From: a virus
DNA length: 20,477 bases
Virus record (IMG/VR): IMGVR_UViG_3300031566_000466
Location: 1 to 20,477 of that record
Reading direction: 5' to 3' (one strand)
Of this stretch, positions 1 through 6,745 are shown piece after piece; within the stretch, counting starts at the first letter, position 1, and the number at the start of each line of letters is the position of its first letter. The translations under genes were made by a program, and so were the position numbers. Below the pieces are notes generated by a model. It did not search any database, had not been told where the DNA came from, and saw only the letters and a program-made list of their open reading frames with translations.

Positions 1-111
1 GCCGATAGGGGTTGCGTCGATGCCGGTTAGGACTAGTGCACCTACGCGAGAACTAGCAGCGCGTGAGTCCGCATCGGTTGGATCATAGATTAACCTAGAT
101 GTTACGCCCAT
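1..111 (-). CDS. Start of a gene running off the left edge (37 residues visible)
   Basis: A frame opens with ATG at 111 (MGVTSRLIYDPTDADSRAAS, then SRVGALVLTGIDATPIG) and stays open to the window edge, so its 3' end is missing. A GAGG ribosome binding site lies about eight bases upstream, in the short gap after the 192-residue gene. The visible part is mixed beta-like, with no signal peptide. Too little is present to name a family. Same strand and spacing as the operon suggest another structural or accessory protein. Confidence 0.6.
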   Translation of the reverse strand, partial: MGVTSRLIYDPTDADSRAASSRVGALVLTGIDATPIG

Positions 112-159
112 TTCAGATACCTCATTATAAGTAGTTTATACGGTCTGGTATCGGAGTAT

Positions 160-738
160 TTACTTCCAGCTTAAGATGATAAGCCGCTGGATGCCTGCTA
201 TGTTGCTGGTAATTCGGGTATAAATAGTTTGATCCGCCCCGATTTCTTCCTCGAAATGGGACGTGGAGGCTCCGATCGGATACCAATTTCCCGCAATGCC
301 AGAATCTCCCGCCGCATAGGCAGCTTGGATTTCACGGCTTCCTACATTTTGCAGTAGGAACCTTTTCGTACCTGCGGGCATGGCGTAGCTGTATTCGACA
401 TTTTGTGCGAGGAAATCTATCCAAGCGATCGTAGGCGTTGTAACTACGTTGGTGTCGGTAACGCCCGCAATAGGGGTATTGCCCTCGCAAGGAGGGAAGT
501 AAGAAGCCCGTAGGTTCCACACGGCATTGTACTTGGCGTCATTGGCAAACAGAGTCGTTACCACGCCGTCTTTATTTTCGACGCGCTTAATCTGCCACTT
601 CGGCTCGTTGATGCCGGTAGCCATTTTCGGAGTCATGCCGATGTAGATGCAAGTCACGTCGGACGTGTCTTCTTTTAATTGCTGGACAGGATCGCCCCTC
701 CGCAAAATGTCTACATGTGCTGCGCCGGTTATGGTCAC
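160..738 (-). CDS. 192-residue beta-rich protein, unknown function
   Basis: A 192-residue protein, not recognised. It starts with GTG at 738, with AAGGAA six bases upstream and a GTGA overlap with the preceding gene. The sequence is mostly beta-like: CIYIGMTPKMATGINEPKWQ, a central Thr/Val-rich stretch (GVTDTNVVTTPTIAWIDFLA), YSYAMPAGTKRFLLQNVGSR, and a closing strand IQRLIILSWK. The central 'AMPAGTKRFLLQN' region resembles the strands of small virion or decoration-type beta-sandwiches. No signal peptide or membrane segment is visible; two cysteines are present (CIYIG and PPCEG). It is the last complete gene in the window, 48 bases before the next start. A virion surface or accessory structural protein is possible. 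Confidence 0.68.
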   Translation of the reverse strand: MTITGAAHVDILRRGDPVQQLKEDTSDVTCIYIGMTPKMATGINEPKWQIKRVENKDGVVTTLFANDAKYNAVWNLRASYFPPCEGNTPIAGVTDTNVVTTPTIAWIDFLAQNVEYSYAMPAGTKRFLLQNVGSREIQAAYAAGDSGIAGNWYPIGASTSHFEEEIGADQTIYTRITSNIAGIQRLIILSWK

Positions 739-947
739 TGGACTTTCCTTGCAGAATCGCCCTCATTGGAGAGGTCCCGGAGGTCTTGGATTTTAGTAAT
801 CTTACCACTTTTTTCTTTGAGGTGTTGCTGGACCAATCGGAAGAGTTTGTCGTCGGCTTTAATGTCTTCAGCCGTGAGGATAATCTCGCCCATTTCGTCG
901 AGTTCTTCCTCTGTATAGCTGTAGTTTTTACCGAAGGGTTTAAACAT
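735..947 (-). CDS. 70-residue charged protein, unknown function
   Basis: A 70-residue acidic and basic mixed protein starting MFKPFGKNYSYTEEELDEMG. The frame is open upstream to a TTG at 989, but that start has no ribosome binding site and lies inside the lysine-rich mini-gene; the ATG at 947 overlaps that gene's stop by eight bases and is preferred. The body is predicted helical (EEELDEMGEIILTAEDIKAD, DKLFRLVQQHLKEKSGKITK). Its stop overlaps the next GTG start as GTGA. The family is not recognised. It may be a small regulatory or assembly protein; no helix-turn-helix can be argued with confidence. Confidence 0.6.
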   Translation of the reverse strand: MFKPFGKNYSYTEEELDEMGEIILTAEDIKADDKLFRLVQQHLKEKSGKITKIQDLRDLSNEGDSARKVQ

Positions 948-1044
948 TTTTCTTATCCATTTCTTTACTGTACGCCCTAAGTTCCTCAACCGTTTTAAAT
1001 TTTTTCTTAGCTTTTTTCTTTTTCTTTACGTCTGCTTTTTTCAT
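940..1044 (-). CDS. Lysine-rich 34-residue mini-protein
   Basis: A short reading frame of 34 residues, MKKADVKKKKKAKKKFKTVE followed by ELRAYSKEMDKKNV, with 14 lysines. It starts with an ATG that overlaps the stop of the acidic 590-residue gene as ATGA, the same coupling used elsewhere in this operon, and ends with TAA at 940-942, overlapping the ATG at 947 by eight bases. Without it, about 95 bases between two tightly packed genes would be empty. The N-terminal half is a nearly pure basic patch; the second half could form a short helix. A nucleic-acid-binding or acidic-partner role is a guess from charge. Its small size leaves some doubt that it is expressed. Confidence 0.6.
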   Translation of the reverse strand: MKKADVKKKKKAKKKFKTVEELRAYSKEMDKKNV

Positions 1045-2813
1045 GGTTGCAACTCCTTTGCCTCTTTCTTTAGATCATCTAAAATACCCTTAATGTCCTC
1101 GTTATCTAGTGCTTTTTCGAGTGATCGTTTTCTCATGTCGGCGATATTATCAAGCGCCACATCGACTTGTTCCCTCACCTTTTTGTTATTTTTAAGCGTA
1201 TCTTGCGCTCCGACCCTGCCATTAAGATGATAAATCAAATCATCATAGGCATTCTGGTCCATATCGTCAGCCACTTCCCTGAGGTAATCTTTCAGATATT
1301 TTTCGTCCCACTGATCTAACGGCTTACCTCTCCCAGGAACGGGATCTACCATGTCGTCGATTATTTGCTCTTTAAGCCCGTCATCGAAAAATGAATTTTC
1401 CCACCATTCTTTTGTGTTTTGGCCTCTCAACGGCTCTTGAAAATTATCATAGATTTCATTAAAAATAGAATCGGAGGTTCTTTCGTCAGTTTCTTTCGCG
1501 ATTATTTCCTTTTCACCCTTGTATTCAGATTCGTAGCGACGGCGGCGTGTCACATCACCAAAGATTCGCTCGTCTCCGTAGTCGGCCATAGAGAAATCAT
1601 ATCGTTCATTGTCATCAATCCAATGCCAATCTATTTCCTCATCACCACTATCGCCCAACTCATCGCGGTACTTTTTCATATTATCCTGGTGTGCCTCGAA
1701 AGCATTTTCAGCTTCTTCTTGAGCCCAGTCATCTAGCCATTCATTAACTACATCTTCATCTTTATCGGTCGATTCGTTATCTTCCCAACGCCTAAGTATC
1801 TCAGCGTCTTCAGCGTTTTGGTTGGCGTGCTTTATCCTGAATCTCTGAGGTAAATTGTCTTGGTCTATGCGCTCCGAGATGTCGTCTTTGATTTTATCAA
1901 TTATATCTGACGCATAGTAATCAAACGCATCTATTTGGCCCTGCGCTCTATCGTATTCTGTTGGGACTTCGTTATGGTTGTAATTATCATCAAGCCAATC
2001 TCGCTCCCAAGAATCATGAATTTCATAGTTGTTATCTTGATCGAATTTATACCACCAGTCATCTTCATACCCAGCGTCTGGGCTTAGGGACTCCATGAAT
2101 GTATCGAGATCTTCACTCTCTGACTTCGGGACTTTTTTCTCTGCGGCGATTTTATCTACTAATTCGTTCGATTCACGAAACGGGCTATCAGGCGCTCGCC
2201 TTTCCATCGGCAAACCGGTATCCGGGTCTATGACTCTATTTTCCATCTCGTCATATTTCTTTAATCCCTCGTAGGGATTCCCAGAATCCGTAGCGTATGG
2301 GTCTATCGGCCCCGCCGATTCGGATCCGCCCATCATTTCCCTCTGTTTTGCCATGGCTTCTTCAGCGGCTTTTCTAGCCTCCGGATTCATATAATCGAAA
2401 ATGCTTTCGATTTTCTTGCCGCCGCCGCCGCCAGCCATCCCGAAGCCGAAGCCTTCGGGACCAGGAATCAGGTCCAAGCCAGTAGATAAAGCAGCGCCAA
2501 AACCGGCTCCCATATTCGGATAACCAGCGGCTCCCATCGGATTCACTACGTTTTCACCAACCCATTGGTTCCCTGATTTTATCCAATCCTGATACTTGCG
2601 TTCAGATATAGGATCCATGGAATCCTGAGACGATCCGAGCCTAACCGGAGGCCCCATAGCACCGGGGTTTTGCTCGTAACCAGCAGACATCATATTTTCT
2701 TCGGCTATCTTCATCTGTTCTGGATCCATATAGACCCATGGATTGAAGGAGTTACGTCCCCCGTATCCACCCTTATAGCCGCCTAAAATTATTTGCTCGT
2801 ATGGGTTAGGCAC
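1041..2813 (-). CDS. Large, very acidic protein of unknown function (590 residues)
   Basis: A 590-residue protein, not recognised. The N-terminal 135 residues are Gly/Pro/Met-rich with little charge and include a glycine tract (GFGFGMAGGGGG, 121-132). From about residue 140 on it is helical and highly acidic: in residues 231-320, 29 of 90 residues are Asp or Glu, with many Trp and Tyr (YEDDWWYKFDQDNNYEIHDS; later EEIDWHWIDDNERYDF). No enzymatic motif, signal peptide or membrane segment is visible. It starts with GTG at 2813, overlapping the preceding gene by eight bases, with GGAG about ten bases upstream. Its stop overlaps the ATG of a lysine-rich mini-gene. Possible roles are an internal virion protein, a DNA-mimic ejected with the genome, or a charge-neutralising partner of the basic proteins next to it; all are inference. 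Confidence 0.7.
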   Translation of the reverse strand: MPNPYEQIILGGYKGGYGGRNSFNPWVYMDPEQMKIAEENMMSAGYEQNPGAMGPPVRLGSSQDSMDPISERKYQDWIKSGNQWVGENVVNPMGAAGYPNMGAGFGAALSTGLDLIPGPEGFGFGMAGGGGGKKIESIFDYMNPEARKAAEEAMAKQREMMGGSESAGPIDPYATDSGNPYEGLKKYDEMENRVIDPDTGLPMERRAPDSPFRESNELVDKIAAEKKVPKSESEDLDTFMESLSPDAGYEDDWWYKFDQDNNYEIHDSWERDWLDDNYNHNEVPTEYDRAQGQIDAFDYYASDIIDKIKDDISERIDQDNLPQRFRIKHANQNAEDAEILRRWEDNESTDKDEDVVNEWLDDWAQEEAENAFEAHQDNMKKYRDELGDSGDEEIDWHWIDDNERYDFSMADYGDERIFGDVTRRRRYESEYKGEKEIIAKETDERTSDSIFNEIYDNFQEPLRGQNTKEWWENSFFDDGLKEQIIDDMVDPVPGRGKPLDQWDEKYLKDYLREVADDMDQNAYDDLIYHLNGRVGAQDTLKNNKKVREQVDVALDNIADMRKRSLEKALDNEDIKGILDDLKKEAKELQP

Positions 2814-3036
2814 CTTTTAACATCTCCATAAGTTTCTTCATTTGATTTTCAGCTTGACCAATTTTTTTGCGCTCGTATGTAGCTACATCTTTTTGAAAAT
2901 CTAACTCAGTCTTTTGCGAATTTAGCTGGTCCAAAATTCTCTCGACGCCCTGCATGTCACCAATGCCTTGCGTCCTGGGGAATCTATCATGAGGACCTTG
3001 GACAAAAGTCCATGGAGACTGTTGTGGCATCATCAT
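2806..3036 (-). CDS. 76-residue coiled-coil protein, unknown function
   Basis: A 76-residue protein that I do not recognise. The first 28 residues are polar and aromatic (QQSPWTFVQGPHDRFPR) and probably extended. Residues 30-74 form one long charged helix with heptad-like hydrophobic spacing (VERILDQLNSQKTELDFQKD, ENQMKKLMEMLKG), suitable for a coiled coil. Three consecutive ATG codons open the gene; the first, at 3036, overlaps the preceding stop as ATGA and is preceded by AAGGAG and AAGGG, so it is chosen. The end overlaps the next gene's GTG start by eight bases. A small virion oligomerisation or assembly factor is possible, but nothing proves it. Confidence 0.66.
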   Translation of the reverse strand: MMMPQQSPWTFVQGPHDRFPRTQGIGDMQGVERILDQLNSQKTELDFQKDVATYERKKIGQAENQMKKLMEMLKGA

Positions 3037-3425
3037 TTCCCTTGCTCCTTAATACGCTTTCGCTGATCGCCTTTTTTCATGCGGCCCTTGCCATAATCGT
3101 ATTCGTCGGATGGGGTAGGCGAGTTATCAAGATTCGCGCTACTATAAGATGACCTGTGGGTACGGCCCGTTCCCTTGGCCTTCTCTGACCTGTCCTGGGT
3201 ATTGCCAGATTTCGAGCGGGTTGCGCTGCCCTGGATCCCTGTATTTGGTTCACCAGTGCCGGTACGGTTCTTTTTAGTAGAAACCTTCTTACCATAACCA
3301 GACAACCCCTGCATGTCGTCGTACATATCCTTGGTATAGGCTTTTTTACGAGCGTCAGGGGAACCGGGAATGATATATTCCTCATCTGATTTCTTCATGC
3401 CTTTTCCGTAATGTGATTCATACAT
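3033..3425 (-). CDS. Basic low-complexity 130-residue protein, unknown function
   Basis: A 130-residue, strongly basic protein rich in Lys, Arg, Gly, Ser and Thr, with little hydrophobic core and therefore probably disordered. The motif YGKG followed by MKK occurs twice, near the N-terminus (YGKGMKK, residues 6-12) and near the C-terminus (YGKGRMKK), and a related YGKK lies between them. The last 20 residues are almost all charged (KKGDQRKRIKEQGK). It has no recognisable fold; packaged DNA is a plausible partner because of the charge, and the gene lies in the ejection cluster. The start at 3425 has GAGGT about ten bases upstream. Its stop overlaps the next ATG as ATGA. Its GC content appears normal for the window, so low complexity rather than transfer explains its odd composition. 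Confidence 0.62.
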   Translation of the reverse strand: MYESHYGKGMKKSDEEYIIPGSPDARKKAYTKDMYDDMQGLSGYGKKVSTKKNRTGTGEPNTGIQGSATRSKSGNTQDRSEKAKGTGRTHRSSYSSANLDNSPTPSDEYDYGKGRMKKGDQRKRIKEQGK

Positions 3426-3432
3426 AAAAAAA

Positions 3433-4407
3433 TTACCTCATTCTTGGGGCTGGCCCTACTGAGCCTCCTCCGGTTATATCTTCTAACGTCGGCTCTTGAC
3501 TTGTTGCACCATGATAAATAGCTGGAAAAGCACCCTTAGTAAGATATGGATTAGTCAGCATTTTAGACCATGGATTCCTTGTATCTATAGTTTCCATAAT
3601 TACACCCGCAGCATTCTTTCTAAATTCTTCTTTGGGAGTAATTTTTTTAGCAAGATATGACGCTATTTCAGCGGATTTCGGCATGACGAGAGTATTAAAA
3701 GGAATATAATCAATTACCTTACCCGCTTTTTCTATAGCCGGTCCTGCAATTTGGGCCGTACCAATAGCGGCCTTCCCGGTCGCGCGACCAACGGATCCGC
3801 CTACAGCAGGGACCATACCAAGTAACCCAGCGCGTCCGATCCTTTGAGTATCCATTTCTTGATCTAATCCAAAATATTTACCAAGCCCTTGGCGTAACGC
3901 CTCCATGCCAGCACTAACAGCTCCGCCGCTTGCCGCCGCGCCTACCGGTCCACCGCCAAAAAAACCAGCCGCTCCCGCTGCCGTTGTGACCGCCGTATCA
4001 ACGGCGTCATACAAGACATCACCAACATCGCTTAAAGTGTCTGACCACTCGCCAAAAGCAGGGTCTAAAACACGATAAAAATCCTCACCTTTTTTTCGCC
4101 CCTGAATTCTTCCGTTACGCCAACTTATATCTTCAATATCCGGATTGAGTTTTTTCAACTCTTTTATAGAAGCCTCTGGATTATTCGAGAAGTTTTTAAC
4201 AAACATCCTGCCTTCAGCGTCTAATGGTAATTCTTTTGTGGGCACCACTAATTTACTAATATCTCTTAACTCATCAATCGGCCTATTGCGAAGCCAATCT
4301 TGCCAAGTTGGATCCTGTTTAGGTAGATCGCGCATTCTCTCGACGAATATCTTTCGTTGAGTCGCGTTCATCCTTGGCCAAGCTTTCTTAGCAGCTTCAA
4401 TATCCAT
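3433..4407 (-). CDS. Putative internal virion / DNA ejection protein with Gly-Ala membrane segments
   Basis: A 324-residue protein. Residues 1-60 are helical and charged (AWPRMNATQRKIFVERMRDL). A small domain follows to about 115. Residues 127-180 form a Gly/Ala-rich hydrophobic stretch (DAVDTAVTTAAGAAGFFGGG, then PVGAAASGGAVSAGMEALRQ, GLGKYFGLDQ), and a second one spans about 188-226 (RAGLLGMVPAVGGSVGRATG). This pattern of glycine-spaced helices after a polar head is shared by podovirus internal virion proteins that form part of the trans-envelope conduit. The C-terminal 90 residues are polar, ending in GGGSVGPAPRMR. No lytic transglycosylase signature is seen. The start at 4407 abuts the previous stop directly. 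The role is inferred from composition and place; I cannot name the family. Confidence 0.68.
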   Translation of the reverse strand: MDIEAAKKAWPRMNATQRKIFVERMRDLPKQDPTWQDWLRNRPIDELRDISKLVVPTKELPLDAEGRMFVKNFSNNPEASIKELKKLNPDIEDISWRNGRIQGRKKGEDFYRVLDPAFGEWSDTLSDVGDVLYDAVDTAVTTAAGAAGFFGGGPVGAAASGGAVSAGMEALRQGLGKYFGLDQEMDTQRIGRAGLLGMVPAVGGSVGRATGKAAIGTAQIAGPAIEKAGKVIDYIPFNTLVMPKSAEIASYLAKKITPKEEFRKNAAGVIMETIDTRNPWSKMLTNPYLTKGAFPAIYHGATSQEPTLEDITGGGSVGPAPRMR

Positions 4408-5472
4408 CTATATGCCCAATGCTTTCATTTCTTCAGGAGTTAAGCCATCGCCTGTGGTTTTCGGTTCCGAATTTACCGGGGTATTAGATGGCACTTTGTA
4501 ACCGCTTGAGCCTAACGATTTTATCCTTTTTTCCTTTGTTGTTTTAAGTAGATAAATTATCTCTGATAGTTTCTTTTTTGGATCTCCATAAATTTTATCA
4601 GAACTAAGATTGGGAAACATTTTTCTATATTTTATCTCATCACCAGCGGCAAGCTTTCCGCCTTCTAAAATAGTACCAACCGCTTGCAATGTAGGTAGAA
4701 GCCTTGCATCATAGCTTGCTCTATCAGAAGGGCTTAGAGGATTAAAAGAATCATAGTCGCCTGAAAGTCTCTCTACCAATTCTATTGCTGTGTCGATATC
4801 GCCAATGTCTTGGGCAGAAGTCTGAGAAAGATTTTTATCTCCACCACCACCACCACCTGGCTTACTAAGCCCCGTGGTATTTGTTTTCCCCGTTACCTCT
4901 CCGGAAGAATATATATTTCTAAATTGATTCTTGAAGAAATCATTGTAATTTTTAACGTAGTTATTTTGTTCTTTTGAAGCCGCTTCTTTAAGCCTCAAAC
5001 CAAAATCCATCCATTCTTTTTTGGTCATAGATGGCTTGTACATATCCGATATGTTGTACTGACCGCGATTAAACCAATCCGTAAATTTCATTAACGGAGT
5101 TAAATCTGTTTGAGGTGGTTTTGATAAAAACTGAGCCAAAGCACCTTTTAAGTTTTGTACGCCCTGCTTTTGTTCTTTTAATGGCTGGAATTGCTCCGCC
5201 CTAACTGTGAAATCTATATATTGCTCCGGAGATATAACCCCTATCTCTTTCGCCTGTTCTGATAATTTGCTCGTTTCAATATTAGATGAATAACGACCAT
5301 CAGCAGCAGGACCAGCAGCAGGACCAGCAGCAGGACCAGCAGCAGGACCAGCAGCAGGACCAGCAGCAGGACCAGCAGCAGGACCAGGAATTTCTGGCAA
5401 TAGCTTTGCAGGCTGGCCGGATTGAAACGGAGCGGAATAAAAATCTCTCAGATATTGCATAGCGTCAGACAT
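4408..5472 (-). CDS. Putative ejection protein with seven GPAA repeats
   Basis: A 354-residue protein, not recognised. After a 29-residue N-terminus it carries seven tandem Gly-Pro-Ala-Ala units (residues 30-57), which should form an extended flexible spacer. Residues 65-195 are mainly helical and charged (LSEQAKEIGVISPEQYIDF, KKEWMDFGLRLKEAASKEQN, NDFFKNQFRNIYSSGE). A second flexible joint follows (PGGGGGGD, near residue 207). The C-terminal 140 residues form another helical domain (IDTAIELVERLSGDYDSF, YDARLLPTLQAVGTILEGG, KLSEIIYLLKTTKEKRIK). This bead-and-linker design and its place among Gly/Ala-rich genes suggest an internal virion protein. The ATG at 5472 follows a weak GGCGGG site. No enzymatic motif is visible. 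Confidence 0.66.
   Translation of the reverse strand: MSDAMQYLRDFYSAPFQSGQPAKLLPEIPGPAAGPAAGPAAGPAAGPAAGPAAGPAADGRYSSNIETSKLSEQAKEIGVISPEQYIDFTVRAEQFQPLKEQKQGVQNLKGALAQFLSKPPQTDLTPLMKFTDWFNRGQYNISDMYKPSMTKKEWMDFGLRLKEAASKEQNNYVKNYNDFFKNQFRNIYSSGEVTGKTNTTGLSKPGGGGGGDKNLSQTSAQDIGDIDTAIELVERLSGDYDSFNPLSPSDRASYDARLLPTLQAVGTILEGGKLAAGDEIKYRKMFPNLSSDKIYGDPKKKLSEIIYLLKTTKEKRIKSLGSSGYKVPSNTPVNSEPKTTGDGLTPEEMKALGI
5301..5386. repeat. 12-bp tandem repeat, seven copies, in frame
   Basis: The plus strand reads cagcagcaggac seven times in a row from 5301 to 5384, then a partial unit. The copies are identical, which points to recent expansion by slippage or recombination. Because the unit is 12 bases, gain or loss of copies changes the protein by four residues (GPAA) and keeps the frame. 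Confidence 0.95.
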
Positions 5473-5473
5473 T

Positions 5474-5953
5474 TTAATACCCGCCTGTCATCATTGCCTC
5501 GTATGGAGATGATCGGTTTTTAGAGTTTGTATTATTAGCATTTGAGCCGCGCATATAAGGATGTTCCTCATAATAATCAGCTCTGGTAGGAGGACCTACA
5601 AATTCGTCATTTACATACGGATCGCTATATTCTGCCGATGTCCAGCCAGTGGAATCTCCATAGTGATTAGGGCTTTTCTGTCCGCCCAACCCATCCCACC
5701 ATTGGTTAGCTGCCTGGCCTACGTTAGTCATCCCTAATTGTTCGCCAAGTCCCATACCTCCCATAGCACCGGAGGTAATATTACCGATTATGGACGGAGT
5801 ATTCATAACACCCATATTAGGAGGTGTGCGCCCAGCCGCCGCCATACGCGCATACATATCCTTTCTTGGCCCATACTCTTTTTGTTCTTGACCATATCGG
5901 ATTATTCCTAATCCAGCTCCCAATGCTGCCGGTAAAAATGCTGGTATAGCCAT
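5474..5953 (-). CDS. Putative small internal virion protein with hydrophobic N-terminus
   Basis: A 159-residue protein, not recognised by family. It begins with a hydrophobic, Gly/Ala-rich helix (residues 2-19, IPAFLPAALGAGLGIIRYG) and has a second Gly/Met-rich hydrophobic patch (SIIGNITSGAMGGMGLGEQL, around residues 54-73). The C-terminal half is polar with many Tyr, Asn, Ser and Asp and looks disordered. Such glycine-spaced membrane-active helices are typical of small podovirus ejection proteins. It lacks a basic n-region and cleavage site, so it is not a Sec signal peptide. The start at 5953 has GGTGG about seven bases upstream, and the gene is spaced one base from both neighbours in a chain of similar genes. 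An ejection or membrane-penetration role is inferred. Confidence 0.65.
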   Translation of the reverse strand: MAIPAFLPAALGAGLGIIRYGQEQKEYGPRKDMYARMAAAGRTPPNMGVMNTPSIIGNITSGAMGGMGLGEQLGMTNVGQAANQWWDGLGGQKSPNHYGDSTGWTSAEYSDPYVNDEFVGPPTRADYYEEHPYMRGSNANNTNSKNRSSPYEAMMTGGY

Positions 5954-5954
5954 A

Positions 5955-6743
5955 TTAAAACCACCCCCCGCCGCCGCCGCCGCCGCCGCCTAATCCGTTT
6001 ACTATAGATCTTCCCTGAGTATAAACAGGTCCGCCCATTAGATCGCCAGCCTGTATCCCAGTGCCGCCAATATCTTGAGTAAGAAAATCGCCGCCTGGTA
6101 ATCCGCTCATCATACTACCCCATGGCGAACCGTCACCCCCCTGACCAGCGCCTTGGCTTGCTATGGCTTGTGACATCATCGCATCCCTTGCCGCCTGATC
6201 CTTGGCCGCAGCATTGTATTGATCTATTCTTGACCCATAACCTGCGGCCCCTAATTCAGCCTGCCCTAACTGCCCTACAAGATCTCTCTGGCGTTGATCG
6301 CCGTATGATCTTAACTGCGCCTCCCGACCTGCGGCTCCCCTAGCTAAATTCGATCGCCCTTGTAACGCAGCCATCATATTCTGGGATCCCAGTCTTTCCG
6401 TCGCGCCCGACGTAAGCCCGCCGCGCATAGCCATTTGTCCCTGCTGCGTAGCCAGCGAAGAAGCGCCTTGGCTTTGCAATGCGTCCAAATCACCGGCCTG
6501 CCTAATGCGCTCGGCTTCCATTTGTCCTTGCATCCATTGGCCGCTCATCGGATCCTCAGAAGCCATACCCCTAAGTTGATCTAGGTATCCAGTATTAAGG
6601 TTATTGTTAACCATGGTGGGATCAAAGGAATAACCATTACTATTGCTGCCGCTGCTGCCGCCGCCGCCGCCGTTACCAGGACCAGCAAAGAGTCCCTCTT
6701 TTCTATTCCATTGAGACGCCAAGTTTGGAATTTCTATTCCCAT
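5955..6743 (-). CDS. Gly/Ala/Gln/Met-rich putative internal virion (ejection) protein
   Basis: A 262-residue protein, very rich in Gly, Ala, Gln, Met and Ser. A Gly/Ser/Asn linker lies at residues 24-37. Residues 50-200 are predicted mostly helical, with small residues and regular Gln/Arg spacing (ERIRQAGDLDALQSQGASS, REAQLRSYGDQRQRDLVGQL), and the C-terminus ends in nine glycines followed by WF. This style resembles the internal or ejected proteins of podoviruses (the P22 gp7/gp20/gp16 class and T7 gp14), which leave the capsid with the DNA and help it cross the envelope. It starts two bases after the adaptor stop, with GAGGAG about ten bases upstream. No lytic domain is visible. The family is not identified; the ejection role is inferred from composition and place. 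Confidence 0.68.
   Translation of the reverse strand: MGIEIPNLASQWNRKEGLFAGPGNGGGGGSSGSNSNGYSFDPTMVNNNLNTGYLDQLRGMASEDPMSGQWMQGQMEAERIRQAGDLDALQSQGASSLATQQGQMAMRGGLTSGATERLGSQNMMAALQGRSNLARGAAGREAQLRSYGDQRQRDLVGQLGQAELGAAGYGSRIDQYNAAAKDQAARDAMMSQAIASQGAGQGGDGSPWGSMMSGLPGGDFLTQDIGGTGIQAGDLMGGPVYTQGRSIVNGLGGGGGGGGGWF
5968..5990. repeat. CCG trinucleotide tract encoding poly-glycine
   Basis: Nearly eight uninterrupted CCG units on the plus strand, read on the minus strand as GGC glycine codons at the end of the 262-residue protein. A shorter, imperfect tract encoding Gly/Ser lies near 6648-6674 in the same gene. Both are slippage-prone; changes by three bases keep the frame. Confidence 0.85.
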
Positions 6744-6745
6744 TT

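Noticed and set aside
735-989. A TTG-initiated 84-residue version of the 70-residue gene, or a frameshift fusion with the lysine-rich mini-gene
   Set aside because: The TTG has no ribosome binding site and overlaps another coupled gene; no canonical heptamer slippery site was found in the right frame, although the A-rich run invites the idea.
2425-2460. GC-rich inverted-looking segment in the acidic protein gene as a terminator
   Set aside because: It encodes the Gly/Phe-rich part of the protein, has no T-run, and the symmetry follows from repeated GGC/TTC codons.
5301-5386. The 12-bp tandem repeat as a CRISPR array or iteron origin
   Set aside because: The units have no spacers, are in frame in a coding gene, and change only by whole GPAA units; nothing else of a replication origin or cas gene is present.
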